Positions 1 to 8,602 are shown, counted from the stretch's first letter. The stretch: DNA of 64,000 nt from Lysobacteraceae bacterium (GCA_013823855.1 PNMW01000015.1:44601-108600); one strand, 5' to 3'. Numbers and translations: made by a program. Notes: a model not told the origin generated them from the sequence alone.

Positions 1-1455
1 GTGTTCGCAGAGATGGTTCAGCACCAGCACGCCGCTCTTTTTCAGCTCGGCATCGAGCACCTGCTTGACCAGCGGCAGGCAGCCGCCGCACGAGGTCGCC
101 GCCTTGGTGCACTTCTTGAGCTGACCGAGGCTGGTTGCGCCGCCTTCGATCGCCGCGCAGAGATCGCCCTTCGAGACGTTGTTGCACGAGCAGATCGACG
201 CCGTGGCCGGCAGCAGATCCACCCCCAGACCTTTCGCGCCCCCTTCGACGCTCGGCAGGATCAGCGACTCCGGCTGGGCCGGCAGCGGAATGCCGTTCAG
301 CGCCATCTGCAGCAGGCTGCCGTAATCGTCGGCATCGCCGACCAGCACCGCGCCGAGCAGGGTCTTGGCGTCGGCCGACACCACCAGCTTCTTGTAGACG
401 CCGGCGACGTCGTCGCTGAACAGGTAGTTGAGGCTGCCCGGTGTCGCCCCTTGCGCGTCGCCGATCGAGGCGACATCGACGCCGAGCAGCTTGAGCTTGG
501 TGCTCATGTCGGCACCCTTGAACTCGGCGACGGCAGTGCCCTTGATCTGGGCGGCGACCATGCGCGCCATGTCGTAGCCCGGCGCGACCAGGCCGAAGAT
601 CTTGCCCTGCCACAGCGCGCATTCGCCGATCGCCCAGATGTCCGGGTCGGAGGTCTTGCACAGGTTGTCGATCAGGATGCCGCCGCGCTCGCCGCGGATC
701 AGGCCGCTGGTGCGCGCCAGTTCGTCGCGCGGCCGGATGCCGGCGCTGAACACGATCATGTCGGTCAAGAGCTGCGAGCCGTCGGCGAACTTCATCGCGT
801 GACGGCCGCCGACCCCGACGCCGCCGCCATCAGCGATTTCCAGCGTGTTCTTGCCGGTGTGCACCCTCACGCCCAGGGCTTCGATCTTGCGCCTCAGCAG
901 CCGGCCGCCCATGTCGTCGACCTGCACGGTCATCAGCCGGGGCGCGAACTCGACGACGTGGGTATCGAGCCCCATGTCCTTCAGCGCCTTGGCGCATTCC
1001 AGCCCGAGCAGGCCGCCGCCGACGACCACGCCGATCCGCGACTTCGCGCCCCATTCGCGCATCGCCTCGAGGTCTTCGATGGTCCGGTAGACCAGGCAGC
1101 CGTCGCGATCGCGGCCAGTCACCGCAGGCACGAACGGATAGGAGCCGGTCGCCAGCACCACCCGGTCGTAGGGCACGCGTTCGCCGTCGGCGAGCACGAC
1201 CTGTCTGGTCACGCGGTCGATGTCGACGGCCTTGGCATCGAGCCTGAGCCTGAGGTTCGGCTGCTCGAAGAAGCCGGGCGCGACCAGCGACAGATCGTCG
1301 GCGGTCTTGCCGCTGAAGAATTCCGACAGGTGCACGCGGTCGTAGGCAGGACGCGGTTCTTCGCAGAGCACGGTGATCGCGAGGTTCGGTGTACCGGCCA
1401 GTTCTTCCAGCAGCTTGTGGCCGACCATGCCATTGCCGATGACGACGAGTTTCAT
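1..1455 (-). CDS. nirB: Nitrite reductase (NADH) large subunit NirB, N-terminal part (runs off left edge)
   Basis: Assimilatory nitrite reductase large subunit, cytoplasmic; it passes electrons from NAD(P)H through FAD and Fe-S to sirohaem, reducing nitrite to ammonium. The visible 485 residues begin MKLVVIGNGMVGHKLLEELA (dinucleotide-binding loop), carry a second GGGLLGLE nucleotide loop, and reach the BFD-like [2Fe-2S] segment CSCNNVSKGDL...CGGCLP. The C-terminal sirohaem/4Fe-4S half lies outside the window. The ATG at 1455 has an AAGGA ribosome site 7 nt upstream. It follows the NarK-type permease by 66 nt on the same strand, so the two are probably one operon. Confidence 0.95.
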   Translation of the reverse strand, partial: MKLVVIGNGMVGHKLLEELAGTPNLAITVLCEEPRPAYDRVHLSEFFSGKTADDLSLVAPGFFEQPNLRLRLDAKAVDIDRVTRQVVLADGERVPYDRVVLATGSYPFVPAVTGRDRDGCLVYRTIEDLEAMREWGAKSRIGVVVGGGLLGLECAKALKDMGLDTHVVEFAPRLMTVQVDDMGGRLLRRKIEALGVRVHTGKNTLEIADGGGVGVGGRHAMKFADGSQLLTDMIVFSAGIRPRDELARTSGLIRGERGGILIDNLCKTSDPDIWAIGECALWQGKIFGLVAPGYDMARMVAAQIKGTAVAEFKGADMSTKLKLLGVDVASIGDAQGATPGSLNYLFSDDVAGVYKKLVVSADAKTLLGAVLVGDADDYGSLLQMALNGIPLPAQPESLILPSVEGGAKGLGVDLLPATASICSCNNVSKGDLCAAIEGGATSLGQLKKCTKAATSCGGCLPLVKQVLDAELKKSGVLVLNHLCEH

Positions 1456-1521
1456 GTGAAGTCCTTGTTATTGGTCAGGTCGCGGCCGGGGCGGGCCGCG
1501 ACTGCGGAACGCACCGGCGGC

Positions 1522-2865
1522 TCAGGCCGCCACTGCCTGCCGGTCGGCAACGGCCTGCTCGAACAGCTGCTGCTCCTGCGACTTGTGCGCGGCACTGAAG
1601 CGCACCGCCACCGCGCAGCCGGCGGACAGCGTCACCAGGCCGCCGAGGATCAGCAGGCAACTCTGGGTATCGGGCGAGGCCTTCATCAGGAAGCCGGCGG
1701 CGACCGCACCGACATTGCCGCCCGCACCGATGATGCCGGCGACGCCGCCGAGCGCCTGACGATCGATGAACGGCACCAGCGCATAGGTCGCGCCGCAGGC
1801 CATGTGGGTGAACAGGCCGAAGCTCAGCATCGCCACCACGGCGATCGCGACGTGGTCCATCTGCGCCCACCACAGCAGGCCGAGACCTTCGCCGAGCATC
1901 AGCCCGAACAGCAGCAGGGTGCGGCCGTCGAGGCCGCGCGTCCTGGCAATGCGGTCGGAGGCGATGCCGCCGAGCGCGCGGGCGAACAGCGCCAGCAGGC
2001 CGAAGGTGCCGGCGGCGAAACCGGCAGCCTTCAGCGACAGGCCGAAGCGTTCGACGTAGTACAGCGCGGCGACGTTGTGGATGAAGATTTCCACGCCGAA
2101 GCAGGCGCCGTAGGTGACGAACAGCAGCCAGACGCGGTAGTTCAGGCAGGCGCGCTTGAAGCTGGTCAGGCCCACTTTCTTGCCGCTGTCCGGCATCAGT
2201 CCGGTGGCGCGCAGCGTGTCGTAGTTGCCGGCCGGGCAGTCCTGCGTGAACGTCCAGTAGGCCCAGGCCATCGCCAGCATCAGCACGCCGGGCACCAGCA
2301 GCGCGATGCGCCAGCCCCCGGCCTGCTCGACGCCGAACAGCGCCAGCGCGGCGACGATCAGCGGCATCAGGGTCTGCGTCGCACCACCGCCGGAGTTGCC
2401 CCAGCCGGCGGCCGCGGCGTTCGCGGTGCCGACCACGTTCGGCGCGAACATCACGCTCGTGTGGTACTGGGTGATCACGAAGCTCGCGCCGATCGCGCCG
2501 ATGGCGAGGCGGAAGAACAGGAAGCTTTCGTAGCTCTGCGCGGAGGCGACGCCGAATACCGGAATCGCCCCGAGCAGCAGCAGGCCGGTGTAGGCCTTGC
2601 GCGGGCCGTAGCGGTCGCACAGCGGGCCGATCACCAGCCGCACCAGGATGGTCACCGCGACGGCGGCGATGTTGATGTTGGCGATCTGGTCCTTGGTCAG
2701 TCCGAACTCGCCCTTGATGATCGGCATCAGCGGCGCGCAGGCGAACCAGGCGAAGAAACAGACGAAGAACGCCATCCAGGTCAGGTGGAAGGCACGCATC
2801 GCCGGCGTCGAGAAATCGCGCAGGCTGACGCGGGTGGCTTTTACGAATTGCGCGGGTACAGACAT
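1522..2865 (-). CDS. narK: NarK/NasA-type nitrate/nitrite MFS transporter
   Basis: Inner-membrane major facilitator of the nitrate/nitrite porter family, 447 residues with about 12 hydrophobic segments. Visible family features are the Arg/Gly-rich loop GPLCDRYGPRKAY after helix 2 and the glycine-rich nitrate signature AGWGNSGGGATQTLMP. The ATG at 2865 (MSVPAQFV) is chosen over an in-frame ATG at 2877 because GGAG lies 7 nt before it. It sits directly upstream of nirB and downstream of the nrt ABC genes, which indicates a role in nitrate uptake for assimilation. Its leader (2866-2950) carries an ANTAR-type double hairpin described separately. Confidence 0.93.
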   Translation of the reverse strand: MSVPAQFVKATRVSLRDFSTPAMRAFHLTWMAFFVCFFAWFACAPLMPIIKGEFGLTKDQIANINIAAVAVTILVRLVIGPLCDRYGPRKAYTGLLLLGAIPVFGVASAQSYESFLFFRLAIGAIGASFVITQYHTSVMFAPNVVGTANAAAAGWGNSGGGATQTLMPLIVAALALFGVEQAGGWRIALLVPGVLMLAMAWAYWTFTQDCPAGNYDTLRATGLMPDSGKKVGLTSFKRACLNYRVWLLFVTYGACFGVEIFIHNVAALYYVERFGLSLKAAGFAAGTFGLLALFARALGGIASDRIARTRGLDGRTLLLFGLMLGEGLGLLWWAQMDHVAIAVVAMLSFGLFTHMACGATYALVPFIDRQALGGVAGIIGAGGNVGAVAAGFLMKASPDTQSCLLILGGLVTLSAGCAVAVRFSAAHKSQEQQLFEQAVADRQAVAA

Positions 2866-2950
2866 GGTCGGCTCCAATGAAGAACGTGAGGTTCGCGGAC
2901 GCCATTGGCCGCAACGAAGGTACTCACGTGATCGCCGTTAACCACGTTGC
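2866..2950 (-). promoter_or_regulatory. Candidate ANTAR (NasT) double-hairpin leader of narK-nirB, overlapping the ribosome site
   Basis: Read on the minus strand. P1 is 2947-2926: ACGUGGUU, loop AACGGC, GAUCACGU (8 bp including two G-U pairs). P2 is 2914-2893: UUGCGG-C-C, loop AAUGGC, G-U-CCGC-GA with one mismatch. Both hexaloops have A at position 1 and G at position 4, the known ANTAR RNA signature. No terminator follows. Instead CCAAUG (2908-2903, including part of the P2 loop) can pair with CAUUGG (2879-2874), which contains part of the GGAG ribosome site. NasT binding to P1-P2 could therefore free translation. The structures are seen; the mechanism is inferred. Confidence 0.6.
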
Positions 2951-2959
2951 AGGCTACGA

Positions 2960-2976
2960 AGCAAAGGCCGTGCCGG
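2960..2976 (-). promoter_or_regulatory. Sigma-54 promoter of narK-nirB
   Basis: Minus-strand CCGGCACGGCCTTTGCTT matches the RpoN consensus YTGGCACG-N4-TTGCW with one mismatch; GG (2974-2973) and GC (2962-2961) are separated by exactly 10 nt. The predicted start near 2949 lies at the foot of hairpin P1. This implies NtrC-type nitrogen control. Confidence 0.72.
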
Positions 2977-3083
2977 ACCCATAAATTTCGTATAAACAAA
3001 GGTTTGCAGTGAGTTCTCGATCATTTTGCGCAGCGTCGTCGCACCAGATCGGTGCTTTGCACCAAGTCGGAACCGGATGATTC

Positions 3084-3123
3084 AAAAAGCTCCGCCGGCT
3101 TGCCTGGAACCAGGCCGGCGGAG
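3084..3123 (-). terminator. Intrinsic terminator downstream of nrtD
   Basis: Minus-strand transcript forms a 10-bp GC stem (CUCCGCCGGC / GCCGGCGGAG, at 3123-3114 and 3099-3090) with an inner CCUGG/CCAGG extension, followed by U5 (3088-3084). It lies 188 nt after the nrtD stop and upstream of the separate narK promoter, so it probably ends the nrt transcript. The 3124-3310 stretch shows no gene and no convincing ANTAR pair. Confidence 0.75.
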
Positions 3124-3310
3124 ACGGTCACGAGCAATCGTTCGGCAGCGGCCCGCGCACGACGGCACTGCCGGCCGCCTCTCTGGCTTCGCGGCCGGAG
3201 CATGCCGCCGGCCGCCGGGGATACGCGTGCTTCAGATGCGGGATGCCGTTGCCTGAAGCGCCGTCATCCCGAGCCTTCTCCGGGGTACGCATGCTGGCGT
3301 CGGACACCCG

Positions 3311-4105
3311 TCATGCGGCGACCGGATGTCCCTGTCGCTCATGCAGGAAACGCAGGATGTCGGCCCGGAGCGCGTGGTAGCGCGGGTCGGTCGCCAGCGG
3401 CAGGCGATGGCGAGGACGTGGCAGGTCGATGTCCAGCACCTCGCCGACGGTCGCCGCCGGGCCGTTGGTCATCATCACCACGCGGTCGGACAGCAGCACC
3501 GCTTCGTCGACATCGTGGGTGATCATCACCACCGTGCTGCGACTCTTCGCCTGGATGTCCATCAGCGCGTCCTGCAGATTGGCGCGGGTCAGGGCGTCAA
3601 GGGCACCGAAGGGTTCGTCCATCAGCAGCACCTTCGGCTCCATCGCCAGCGCACGGGCGATGCCGACACGCTGCTTCATGCCGCCGGAAATCTCGTTCGG
3701 CCGCTTGTCCTTCGCATGCGTCAGGCCGACCAGCGCGAGCGCGGCGTGGGTGCGGTCGGCAAGCTGCGCCTTGCTTTCGAGGCTGCCGAACACCCGCTGC
3801 ACGGCCAGATGGACGTTGCCGTAAGCGGTGAGCCAGGGCAGCAGCGAATGGTTCTGGAATACCACCGCGCGTTCCGGGCTCGGGCCGTCGATTTCGCGAC
3901 CGGCCAGCACCGCGCCGCCGCGTGCCGGTTCGACCAACCCGGCGATCACGTTCAGCACGGTCGACTTGCCGCAGCCGGAGTGACCGATGATGGTGACGAA
4001 CTCGCCCTGCTCGACCTTGATGTCGACATCGCGCACGGCAACGAAGCTCTTGCCGCGCGCCTTGAACACCACCGAGACGTTGTCGATTTCCAGATAGGCG
4101 GTCAT
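3311..4105 (-). CDS. nrtD: Nitrate ABC transporter ATP-binding protein (NrtD/NasD type)
   Basis: Cytoplasmic ATPase that powers nitrate/nitrite import with NrtA and NrtB. At 264 residues it is a stand-alone ATPase, lacking the NrtA-like C-terminal domain of cyanobacterial NrtC. Visible motifs: Walker [10 protein letters not shown] (41-49), Q-loop (Q84), signature EISGGMKQR (about 138-146), Walker B VLLMDEP (159-165) and switch His in MITHD (197). The ATG at 4105 has CGGAG 8 nt upstream; an in-frame TTG at 4126 lacks such a site. The ribosome site is embedded in the duplicated nrtB tail just upstream. Confidence 0.94.
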   Translation of the reverse strand: MTAYLEIDNVSVVFKARGKSFVAVRDVDIKVEQGEFVTIIGHSGCGKSTVLNVIAGLVEPARGGAVLAGREIDGPSPERAVVFQNHSLLPWLTAYGNVHLAVQRVFGSLESKAQLADRTHAALALVGLTHAKDKRPNEISGGMKQRVGIARALAMEPKVLLMDEPFGALDALTRANLQDALMDIQAKSRSTVVMITHDVDEAVLLSDRVVMMTNGPAATVGEVLDIDLPRPRHRLPLATDPRYHALRADILRFLHERQGHPVAA

Positions 4106-4106
4106 G

Positions 4107-4286
4107 TCAGTTGCTCCGGTAGTCAAAGCGCCGCGCGATCAGGTGCATGCCCTGTTCGATGGCGGGTCCCACCACGCCGCCGCCGACGATGGCGATCAGG
4201 AGGTGTGACCCAAGATTCAGATCGAGGTTGTTCCATGGGTTTTCCCGAATGGACAAGTCGACGGCTGGCAGTGGATGGATACTCAT
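4107..4286 (-). CDS. Duplicated C-terminal fragment of NrtB (59 residues, in frame)
   Basis: A 59-codon frame from ATG 4286 to TGA 4109-4107. Its last 43 residues copy the NrtB C-terminus: the remnant ends with [16 protein letters not shown] where NrtB ends [19 protein letters not shown] of 4107-4209 and 4296-4398 is about 85 percent identical by eye. The first 16 residues match nothing recognised. The start lies 9 nt after the nrtB stop and the stop lies 1 nt before the nrtD ATG, so it could be translated by coupling. It may encode a one-helix peptide or be a duplication scar kept because it carries the nrtD ribosome site. Confidence 0.6.
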   Translation of the reverse strand: MSIHPLPAVDLSIRENPWNNLDLNLGSHLLIAIVGGGVVGPAIEQGMHLIARRFDYRSN

Positions 4287-4295
4287 CGGAATTCT

Positions 4296-5201
4296 TCAGT
4301 TCGAACGGTAGTCAAAGCGTCTGGCGATCAGGTTCATGCCCTGTTCGATGGCGAGTCCCACCACGCCGATGACGACGATGGCGATCAGGATGTGTTCCAT
4401 ATTCAGATTGTTCCACTCGTCCCACAGCCAGAAGCCGATGCCGACGCCACCGGTCAGCATCTCGCTGGCGACGATCGACAGCCAGGCGATGCCCAGTGCC
4501 AGCTTCGCGCCCGTCAATACATAGGGAATCGACGCCGGCAGCAGGATTCGGGTGAACACCGTCCATTCGCTCAGGCGCAGCACCCGGGCCACGTTCAGAT
4601 AGTCCTGCGGCACGCTGGCCACGCCGAGTGCGGTGTTCAGCAGCATCGGCCAGATCGAGCAGATGAAGATGGTGAAGACCGCCGCCGGATTGGCGGCCTG
4701 GAACACCGCCAGCCCGATCGGCAGCCAGGCCAGTGGCGACACCGGGCGCAGCAGCGACACGATCGGCTGGAAGGCGGCATTGATCTTGGTGAAACGGCCG
4801 AGCACGAAACCGAGCGGAATGCCGATCAGCGCCGCCATGCCGAAACCCTTGGCGACACGGGCCAGCGAGGCCAGCAGGTTCCAGCCGATGCCCTGATCGT
4901 TCGGGCCGCGGCTGTAGAACGGATCGGAGAACAGCTCGATCGCCGAGGTCAATGTCGAGCCCGGGCCGGGCAGATAGTCCGAGCCCCGGGCGACCAGCGC
5001 CCAGATCAGGATCAGGGCGCTGACGCCGATCAGCGGCGGCAGCACGGCTGCAAGACTGCTGCGGGCGATCGCCGCGGCTCGTGAGGGCGCTGCCGGCAGC
5101 ATCAGTGCTGGAACGGGGCGAGGCCCGGCATCATTGGCGGGTCCTGCGTCCGGCAAGGTCTCATTCTGGTTGTCGCGCACGAGCTTCAGTCTCGATGGCA
5201 T
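4296..5201 (-). CDS. nrtB: Nitrate ABC transporter permease NrtB
   Basis: Inner-membrane permease of the nitrate/nitrite importer, 301 residues with about six membrane segments after a variable polar N-terminus. The binding-protein-dependent transport loop that contacts the ATPase is visible (ASVPQDYLNVARVLRLSEWT, then PASIPYVLTGAKLALGIAW). The ATG at 5201 lies 4 nt after the nrtA stop; an earlier in-frame start at 5234 would overlap nrtA. The C-terminal coding segment is duplicated immediately downstream (4107-4286). Confidence 0.93.
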   Translation of the reverse strand: MPSRLKLVRDNQNETLPDAGPANDAGPRPVPALMLPAAPSRAAAIARSSLAAVLPPLIGVSALILIWALVARGSDYLPGPGSTLTSAIELFSDPFYSRGPNDQGIGWNLLASLARVAKGFGMAALIGIPLGFVLGRFTKINAAFQPIVSLLRPVSPLAWLPIGLAVFQAANPAAVFTIFICSIWPMLLNTALGVASVPQDYLNVARVLRLSEWTVFTRILLPASIPYVLTGAKLALGIAWLSIVASEMLTGGVGIGFWLWDEWNNLNMEHILIAIVVIGVVGLAIEQGMNLIARRFDYRSN

Positions 5202-5205
5202 GGCG

Positions 5206-6474
5206 TCAGGCTCGGATCGCAAAGCCGCTGGCATAGGCGGCCGCCTTCGACGGATCGAACACCGTGCCGTCGAACAGGGTTTCGGTCTTCATGGCGGTGG
5301 CCGGCACCGGCACGCCGAGCGCGCTGGCAACGCTGGAGTAGAGATCGATCTGATTGACCTGCCGGGCCACCACCGGATAGTCGAGATCTTCCTTGAGCAG
5401 GCCCCAGCGGCGCAGCTGGGTCAGGAACCAGACGCCATGCGAAAGGTACGGGAAGTTCACTTCGCCATCAGCGAAGAACTTCATGTAGTCGGGATCACTC
5501 CACTTCCTGCCGAGCCCGTCCTCGTAATGGCCTTGCATGCGGGCGAGGATCACCTGCGAAGGCGCATTGACATAGGCCTTGCCGCCGATGAGGTCGGAGA
5601 CTCCGGCGCGGTTGGCCATCGCGTCGATGTACTGGCTGGCCTCGATCACCGCCGCGACCATCGCCCTGGTGGTGTTCGGGTACCTGGTCGCGAATTCCTG
5701 CGTGGTGCCGAGCACTTTCTCCGGATGGTTCTTCCAGATCGCCTGCGTGGTGGTGACCGTGAAGCCGATCCGGTCGAACACCGCGCGGGCATTCCAGGGC
5801 TCGCCGACGCAGTAGCCATCCATGTTGCCGACCCGCATGTTGGCGACCATCTGCGGAGGCGGGATGACGATGTTCTTGACATCCTTGAACGGGTCGATGC
5901 CGTTGGCCGCCAGCCAGTAGTACAGCCACATCGCATGGGTGCCGGTCGGGAAGGTCTGGGCGAAGGTGTATTCGCGATCCTTCTTCATCACCGCCTTCTT
6001 CAACGAGGCGCCGTCCTTGATGCCGGCCTCGGCGAGCTTGTTCGACAGGGTGATCGCCTGGCCGTTGTGGTTCAGGCCCATCAGGATCGCCATGTTCTTC
6101 TTCTGCGAGCCGATGCCGAGATGCGCGCCGTAGACCATGCCGTAGAGCATGTGCGCGGCATCGAGCTGGCCGAGCAGCACCTTGTCGCGCACCGCCGCCC
6201 AGCTCGCTTCCTTGGACACGGTGACGTTCAGGCCGTATTTCTTGAACAGGCCCAGCTCGCTGGCCATCACCACGCTGGCGCAGTCGGTCAGCGGAATGAA
6301 GCCGATGCTGATGTCGGCCTTTTCCGGCTTGCCGAAATCGGCAGCGCCGACCGTGGCGAGATACGCGGGCGCCACGCCGCCGAGCAGGATCGCCGACAGG
6401 CCAAGATTCAGCCCGCGGCCGAGAAATTCGCGGCGAGCGCCATCGGCAGCCGGGACGGAGGTGGATGCTTTCAT
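5206..6474 (-). CDS. nrtA: Nitrate ABC transporter substrate-binding protein NrtA, exported
   Basis: Nitrate/nitrite-binding protein of the CmpA/NrtA family, 422 residues. The N-terminus has a twin-arginine-like leader (ARREFLGRGLNLGLSAILLGG) and family segments follow: IGFIPLTDCASVVMASELGLF, GNMDGYCVGEPWNARAVF and PEKVLGTTQEFA. It captures nitrate outside the inner membrane for NrtBD. It is the third member of the NrtA fold in this window, with the cytoplasmic NasS proteins at 19243 and 25288; only this one has an export signal. It follows the porin gene by 35 nt, indicating one operon. Confidence 0.94.
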   Translation of the reverse strand: MKASTSVPAADGARREFLGRGLNLGLSAILLGGVAPAYLATVGAADFGKPEKADISIGFIPLTDCASVVMASELGLFKKYGLNVTVSKEASWAAVRDKVLLGQLDAAHMLYGMVYGAHLGIGSQKKNMAILMGLNHNGQAITLSNKLAEAGIKDGASLKKAVMKKDREYTFAQTFPTGTHAMWLYYWLAANGIDPFKDVKNIVIPPPQMVANMRVGNMDGYCVGEPWNARAVFDRIGFTVTTTQAIWKNHPEKVLGTTQEFATRYPNTTRAMVAAVIEASQYIDAMANRAGVSDLIGGKAYVNAPSQVILARMQGHYEDGLGRKWSDPDYMKFFADGEVNFPYLSHGVWFLTQLRRWGLLKEDLDYPVVARQVNQIDLYSSVASALGVPVPATAMKTETLFDGTVFDPSKAAAYASGFAIRA

Positions 6475-6509
6475 CGGGAGTCTCGTGAAGGAATGGAGTC
6501 GTCGGGCGA

Positions 6510-7808
6510 TCAGAACTTGTATTCGGCGTACAACCAGCCGCGCTGCACGTTGGTAGCCTGGCCGGCGACCACCGGGAACTCATCGGCAAAATAGGCCGCG
6601 AACTTGGCGAACAGCGTGAAGTTGTCGAGCACCGGATAGCTGGCCAGCAGATCCGCCTCATTGCCGAAATGCGGACCGGCATCGGCGGCGAAATCGTGGA
6701 AGATCGCTGTCAGGCTGGCCTTGGCAACGGTCGCGCCGAACGAGGCATAGATCCGGCGCAGACCCTCGGTCGGCGTGATCAGGAACTGATCCGCCCAGCC
6801 ATCGAATGCGTGCACGGTGCCGAGCGGCGTCTGGAAGCTGGTGCTGCCATTGCCGCCCAGCACTTCGTAGCCGGCCAGGCCTTTCAGTTTCTTCCAGCCA
6901 ACCGTCGCTTCGGCTAAGGCATAGCGGTGGTCGCGATCGGTGCTGCCGCGCCAGTCCTGCTGCACTGCGTATTCCAGCGAGTAGCCCAGGGTCAGCGCAC
7001 CAGCCGGCACCTGGCCGATGGCGCGCAGGCCGAGTGTCTGGCTGTTCGACATCAGCCGGCCCACCGCGGCGCCCGGCACCGTGCCGAAATCGAGGAAGTA
7101 GCCGTAGCCGGTCAGATTAAGCTTCTTGCCGATGACACTGGTCGAGCTGTTGATCAGGTGCGCATCGATATCGACCTGATCGGTATTGCGGCCGCTGATC
7201 AGGAAATTGCGGAACGAGTTGATCCGGTCCAGATGCGCGTACTGCACCGTGGTGCGCGGAATCAGCGTGGTGGTCAGATAGGCCGCATCGAAGGTCTGTT
7301 CATCCTGGCGCCAGGCAACACCGCCGATGTAGCGCTGGTTGTCCAGATTGATGCGCTGGCGGCCGTACTTGATCTGCGTGTTCGGCAGGCCGGAATAGCG
7401 CAGCCAGACCTGATTCACTTCATGGACCTGGGCATCGGGAATCGCCGGATAGTTGCTGCGGCCATTGCTCAGCGAGTTGTAGCGATCGTCGCCGATGGTG
7501 TCGAGGCCCTCGTATTCCAGCTGGCTGTCGAGTCCATTCCAGGCGGCGGTGGTATAGCCCAGACGGACGCGGATGGTGGTGGCATGGGCGGCGTCGCGGG
7601 TGATCGGCGCCGCCAGTGGCGAATCAAGTTTCAGATACTCATAGCGCAGGCGGACATCGAGATTCGGCGTGCCGCCGGTCAGACGAAATGGAAGATCGGC
7701 CAGCGGATCGGTGGCCATGGCTTGAGTGGACCCGAGCATCATCGTCATGGTGACCGTTGGCGCCAGCGCGGCACGCACGAACCCCTGCATCCAGTTGGTT
7801 GCATTCAT
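6510..7808 (-). CDS. Outer-membrane porin, alginate-export-like family
   Basis: Predicted outer-membrane beta-barrel of 432 residues with a signal peptide (residues about 1-31, ending QAMATD) and a terminal Phe (YAEYKF) typical of BAM substrates. Alternating amphipathic strands run throughout (for example LDVRLRYEYLKL and IKYGRQRINLDNQRYIGG), resembling the alginate_exp (AlgE-like) barrel family. It is first in the nrt operon, so it probably lets nitrate cross the outer membrane; alginate itself is an unlikely substrate here. The ATG at 7808 follows GAAGGG at about 8 nt. Function is inferred from fold and position. Confidence 0.8.
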   Translation of the reverse strand: MNATNWMQGFVRAALAPTVTMTMMLGSTQAMATDPLADLPFRLTGGTPNLDVRLRYEYLKLDSPLAAPITRDAAHATTIRVRLGYTTAAWNGLDSQLEYEGLDTIGDDRYNSLSNGRSNYPAIPDAQVHEVNQVWLRYSGLPNTQIKYGRQRINLDNQRYIGGVAWRQDEQTFDAAYLTTTLIPRTTVQYAHLDRINSFRNFLISGRNTDQVDIDAHLINSSTSVIGKKLNLTGYGYFLDFGTVPGAAVGRLMSNSQTLGLRAIGQVPAGALTLGYSLEYAVQQDWRGSTDRDHRYALAEATVGWKKLKGLAGYEVLGGNGSTSFQTPLGTVHAFDGWADQFLITPTEGLRRIYASFGATVAKASLTAIFHDFAADAGPHFGNEADLLASYPVLDNFTLFAKFAAYFADEFPVVAGQATNVQRGWLYAEYKF

Positions 7809-7851
7809 GGCAAAACCCTTCGGTGAAATCGCTGTTATTGGTGCGGGCAAC

Positions 7852-7903
7852 AAAAAAGCGCCCATCGCTGCCGACCAGTGGAATGGTCGACAGCAATGGG
7901 CGC
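7852..7903 (-). terminator. Leader terminator (attenuator) of the nrt operon
   Basis: Minus-strand hairpin with arms 7903-7885 and 7876-7858 (17 of 19 positions pair), followed by U6 (7857-7852). It lies between promoter and first gene, so it must be bypassed. Hairpin P2 of the ANTAR pair (7915-7894) uses the same bases as the terminator 5' arm, making the two structures mutually exclusive. Confidence 0.85.
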
Positions 7904-7956
7904 CTTTACCCGTTGTCTGTCTGCTCAGTGCTGCGAGATCCGGCCGTCTTTAGCCG
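7894..7956 (-). promoter_or_regulatory. ANTAR (NasT) antitermination hairpins P1 and P2 of the nrt leader
   Basis: P1 is 7956-7941: CGGCU, loop AAAGAC, GGCCG. P2 is 7915-7894: CAAC-GGGU, loop AAAGGC, GCCC-AUUG with one mismatch. Both loops carry A1 and G4, as in known ANTAR target RNAs such as the Klebsiella nasF leader bound by NasR. P2 overlaps the terminator 5' arm. Nitrate released from NasS should let NasT stabilise P1-P2 and permit read-through into porin-nrtABD. Confidence 0.8.
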
Positions 7957-8009
7957 CGCAGGAAATGGAGTTTCCGGCGCTCGCAACACTGGGTGTCACG
8001 GTAATGTCG

Positions 8010-8027
8010 AAGCAACGGCCGTGCCAT
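8010..8027 (-). promoter_or_regulatory. Sigma-54 promoter of the porin-nrt operon
   Basis: Minus-strand ATGGCACGGCCGTTGCTT is a full match to the RpoN consensus YTGGCACG-N4-TTGCW except for A at the Y position; GG (8025-8024) and GC (8013-8012) are 10 nt apart. The expected start near 8000 is about 45 nt before P1. Confidence 0.85.
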
Positions 8028-8602
8028 GTATGCATGAAAGTTCCGAAACCTGCTTTGAAAAGCCGGTTCCAAGCCTTGCCGAACAAGGGTTTGGAGCGAA
8101 CTCGCGATTTGCCCGGGGCACGCGCCTGCGGTTTCGTGGGGGGCGGAACGGTCCTGAGCTGCCTCGTAGTACGCGCCTGAACATTCGATTGGCGCTCGAT
8201 TCGCACCGATGCGGATCGCGCTCAGCGCATTCGGCGTTCCATTCCGGTGCACGGATTCCGGAATGCCTTTCCGAGGGCCGCCATTCACGGCGACTGCGCA
8301 TCATGGCGACGAGGCACAGCAGCGTCGGCCCGGAAGCCGGCCCTCCGGGAGCCAGGCCGGAAAGCCCTTGCCGACCTGCGCACCTGATGGAATGGCAGGG
8401 GTGTGCCGCCCCGTACCGGTAGGAGACGATTCGCGACGGCTGCGCCCCGCTGCTCCTGGCAGGCTTCTTGCTGCCACTCCGATGGGCGTTATCGACGCCC
8501 GCAGCACGGCCATCGTCGCCCGAGCTACTCCGGACACCGAGGTCCCGTTCCCCCGCGTTTCGACGCGGGCGGGGTCCTCCACCACTGTCCGGACGTTTCG
8601 CC
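8028..8602. other. Intergenic stretch without a supported gene
   Basis: 575 nt between the nrt promoter (leftward) and the small membrane peptide of the next operon (rightward). Open frames here have no ribosome site and no family resemblance. NtrC sites for the sigma-54 promoter would be expected within about 150 nt of 8027 but no clear dyad was identified. Nothing else is recognised. Confidence 0.4.

Noticed and set aside
1..2880. Very long plus-strand open frame (959 codons)
   Set aside because: Mirror of nirB and narK on the minus strand; the translation is Arg/His/Gln-rich with no family resemblance. High GC keeps antisense frames open.
3124..3200. Possible fifth ANTAR pair before the 3084-3123 terminator
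   Set aside because: One 3-bp hairpin with loop AUUGCU exists, but there is no matching P1 and no overlap with the terminator arm.
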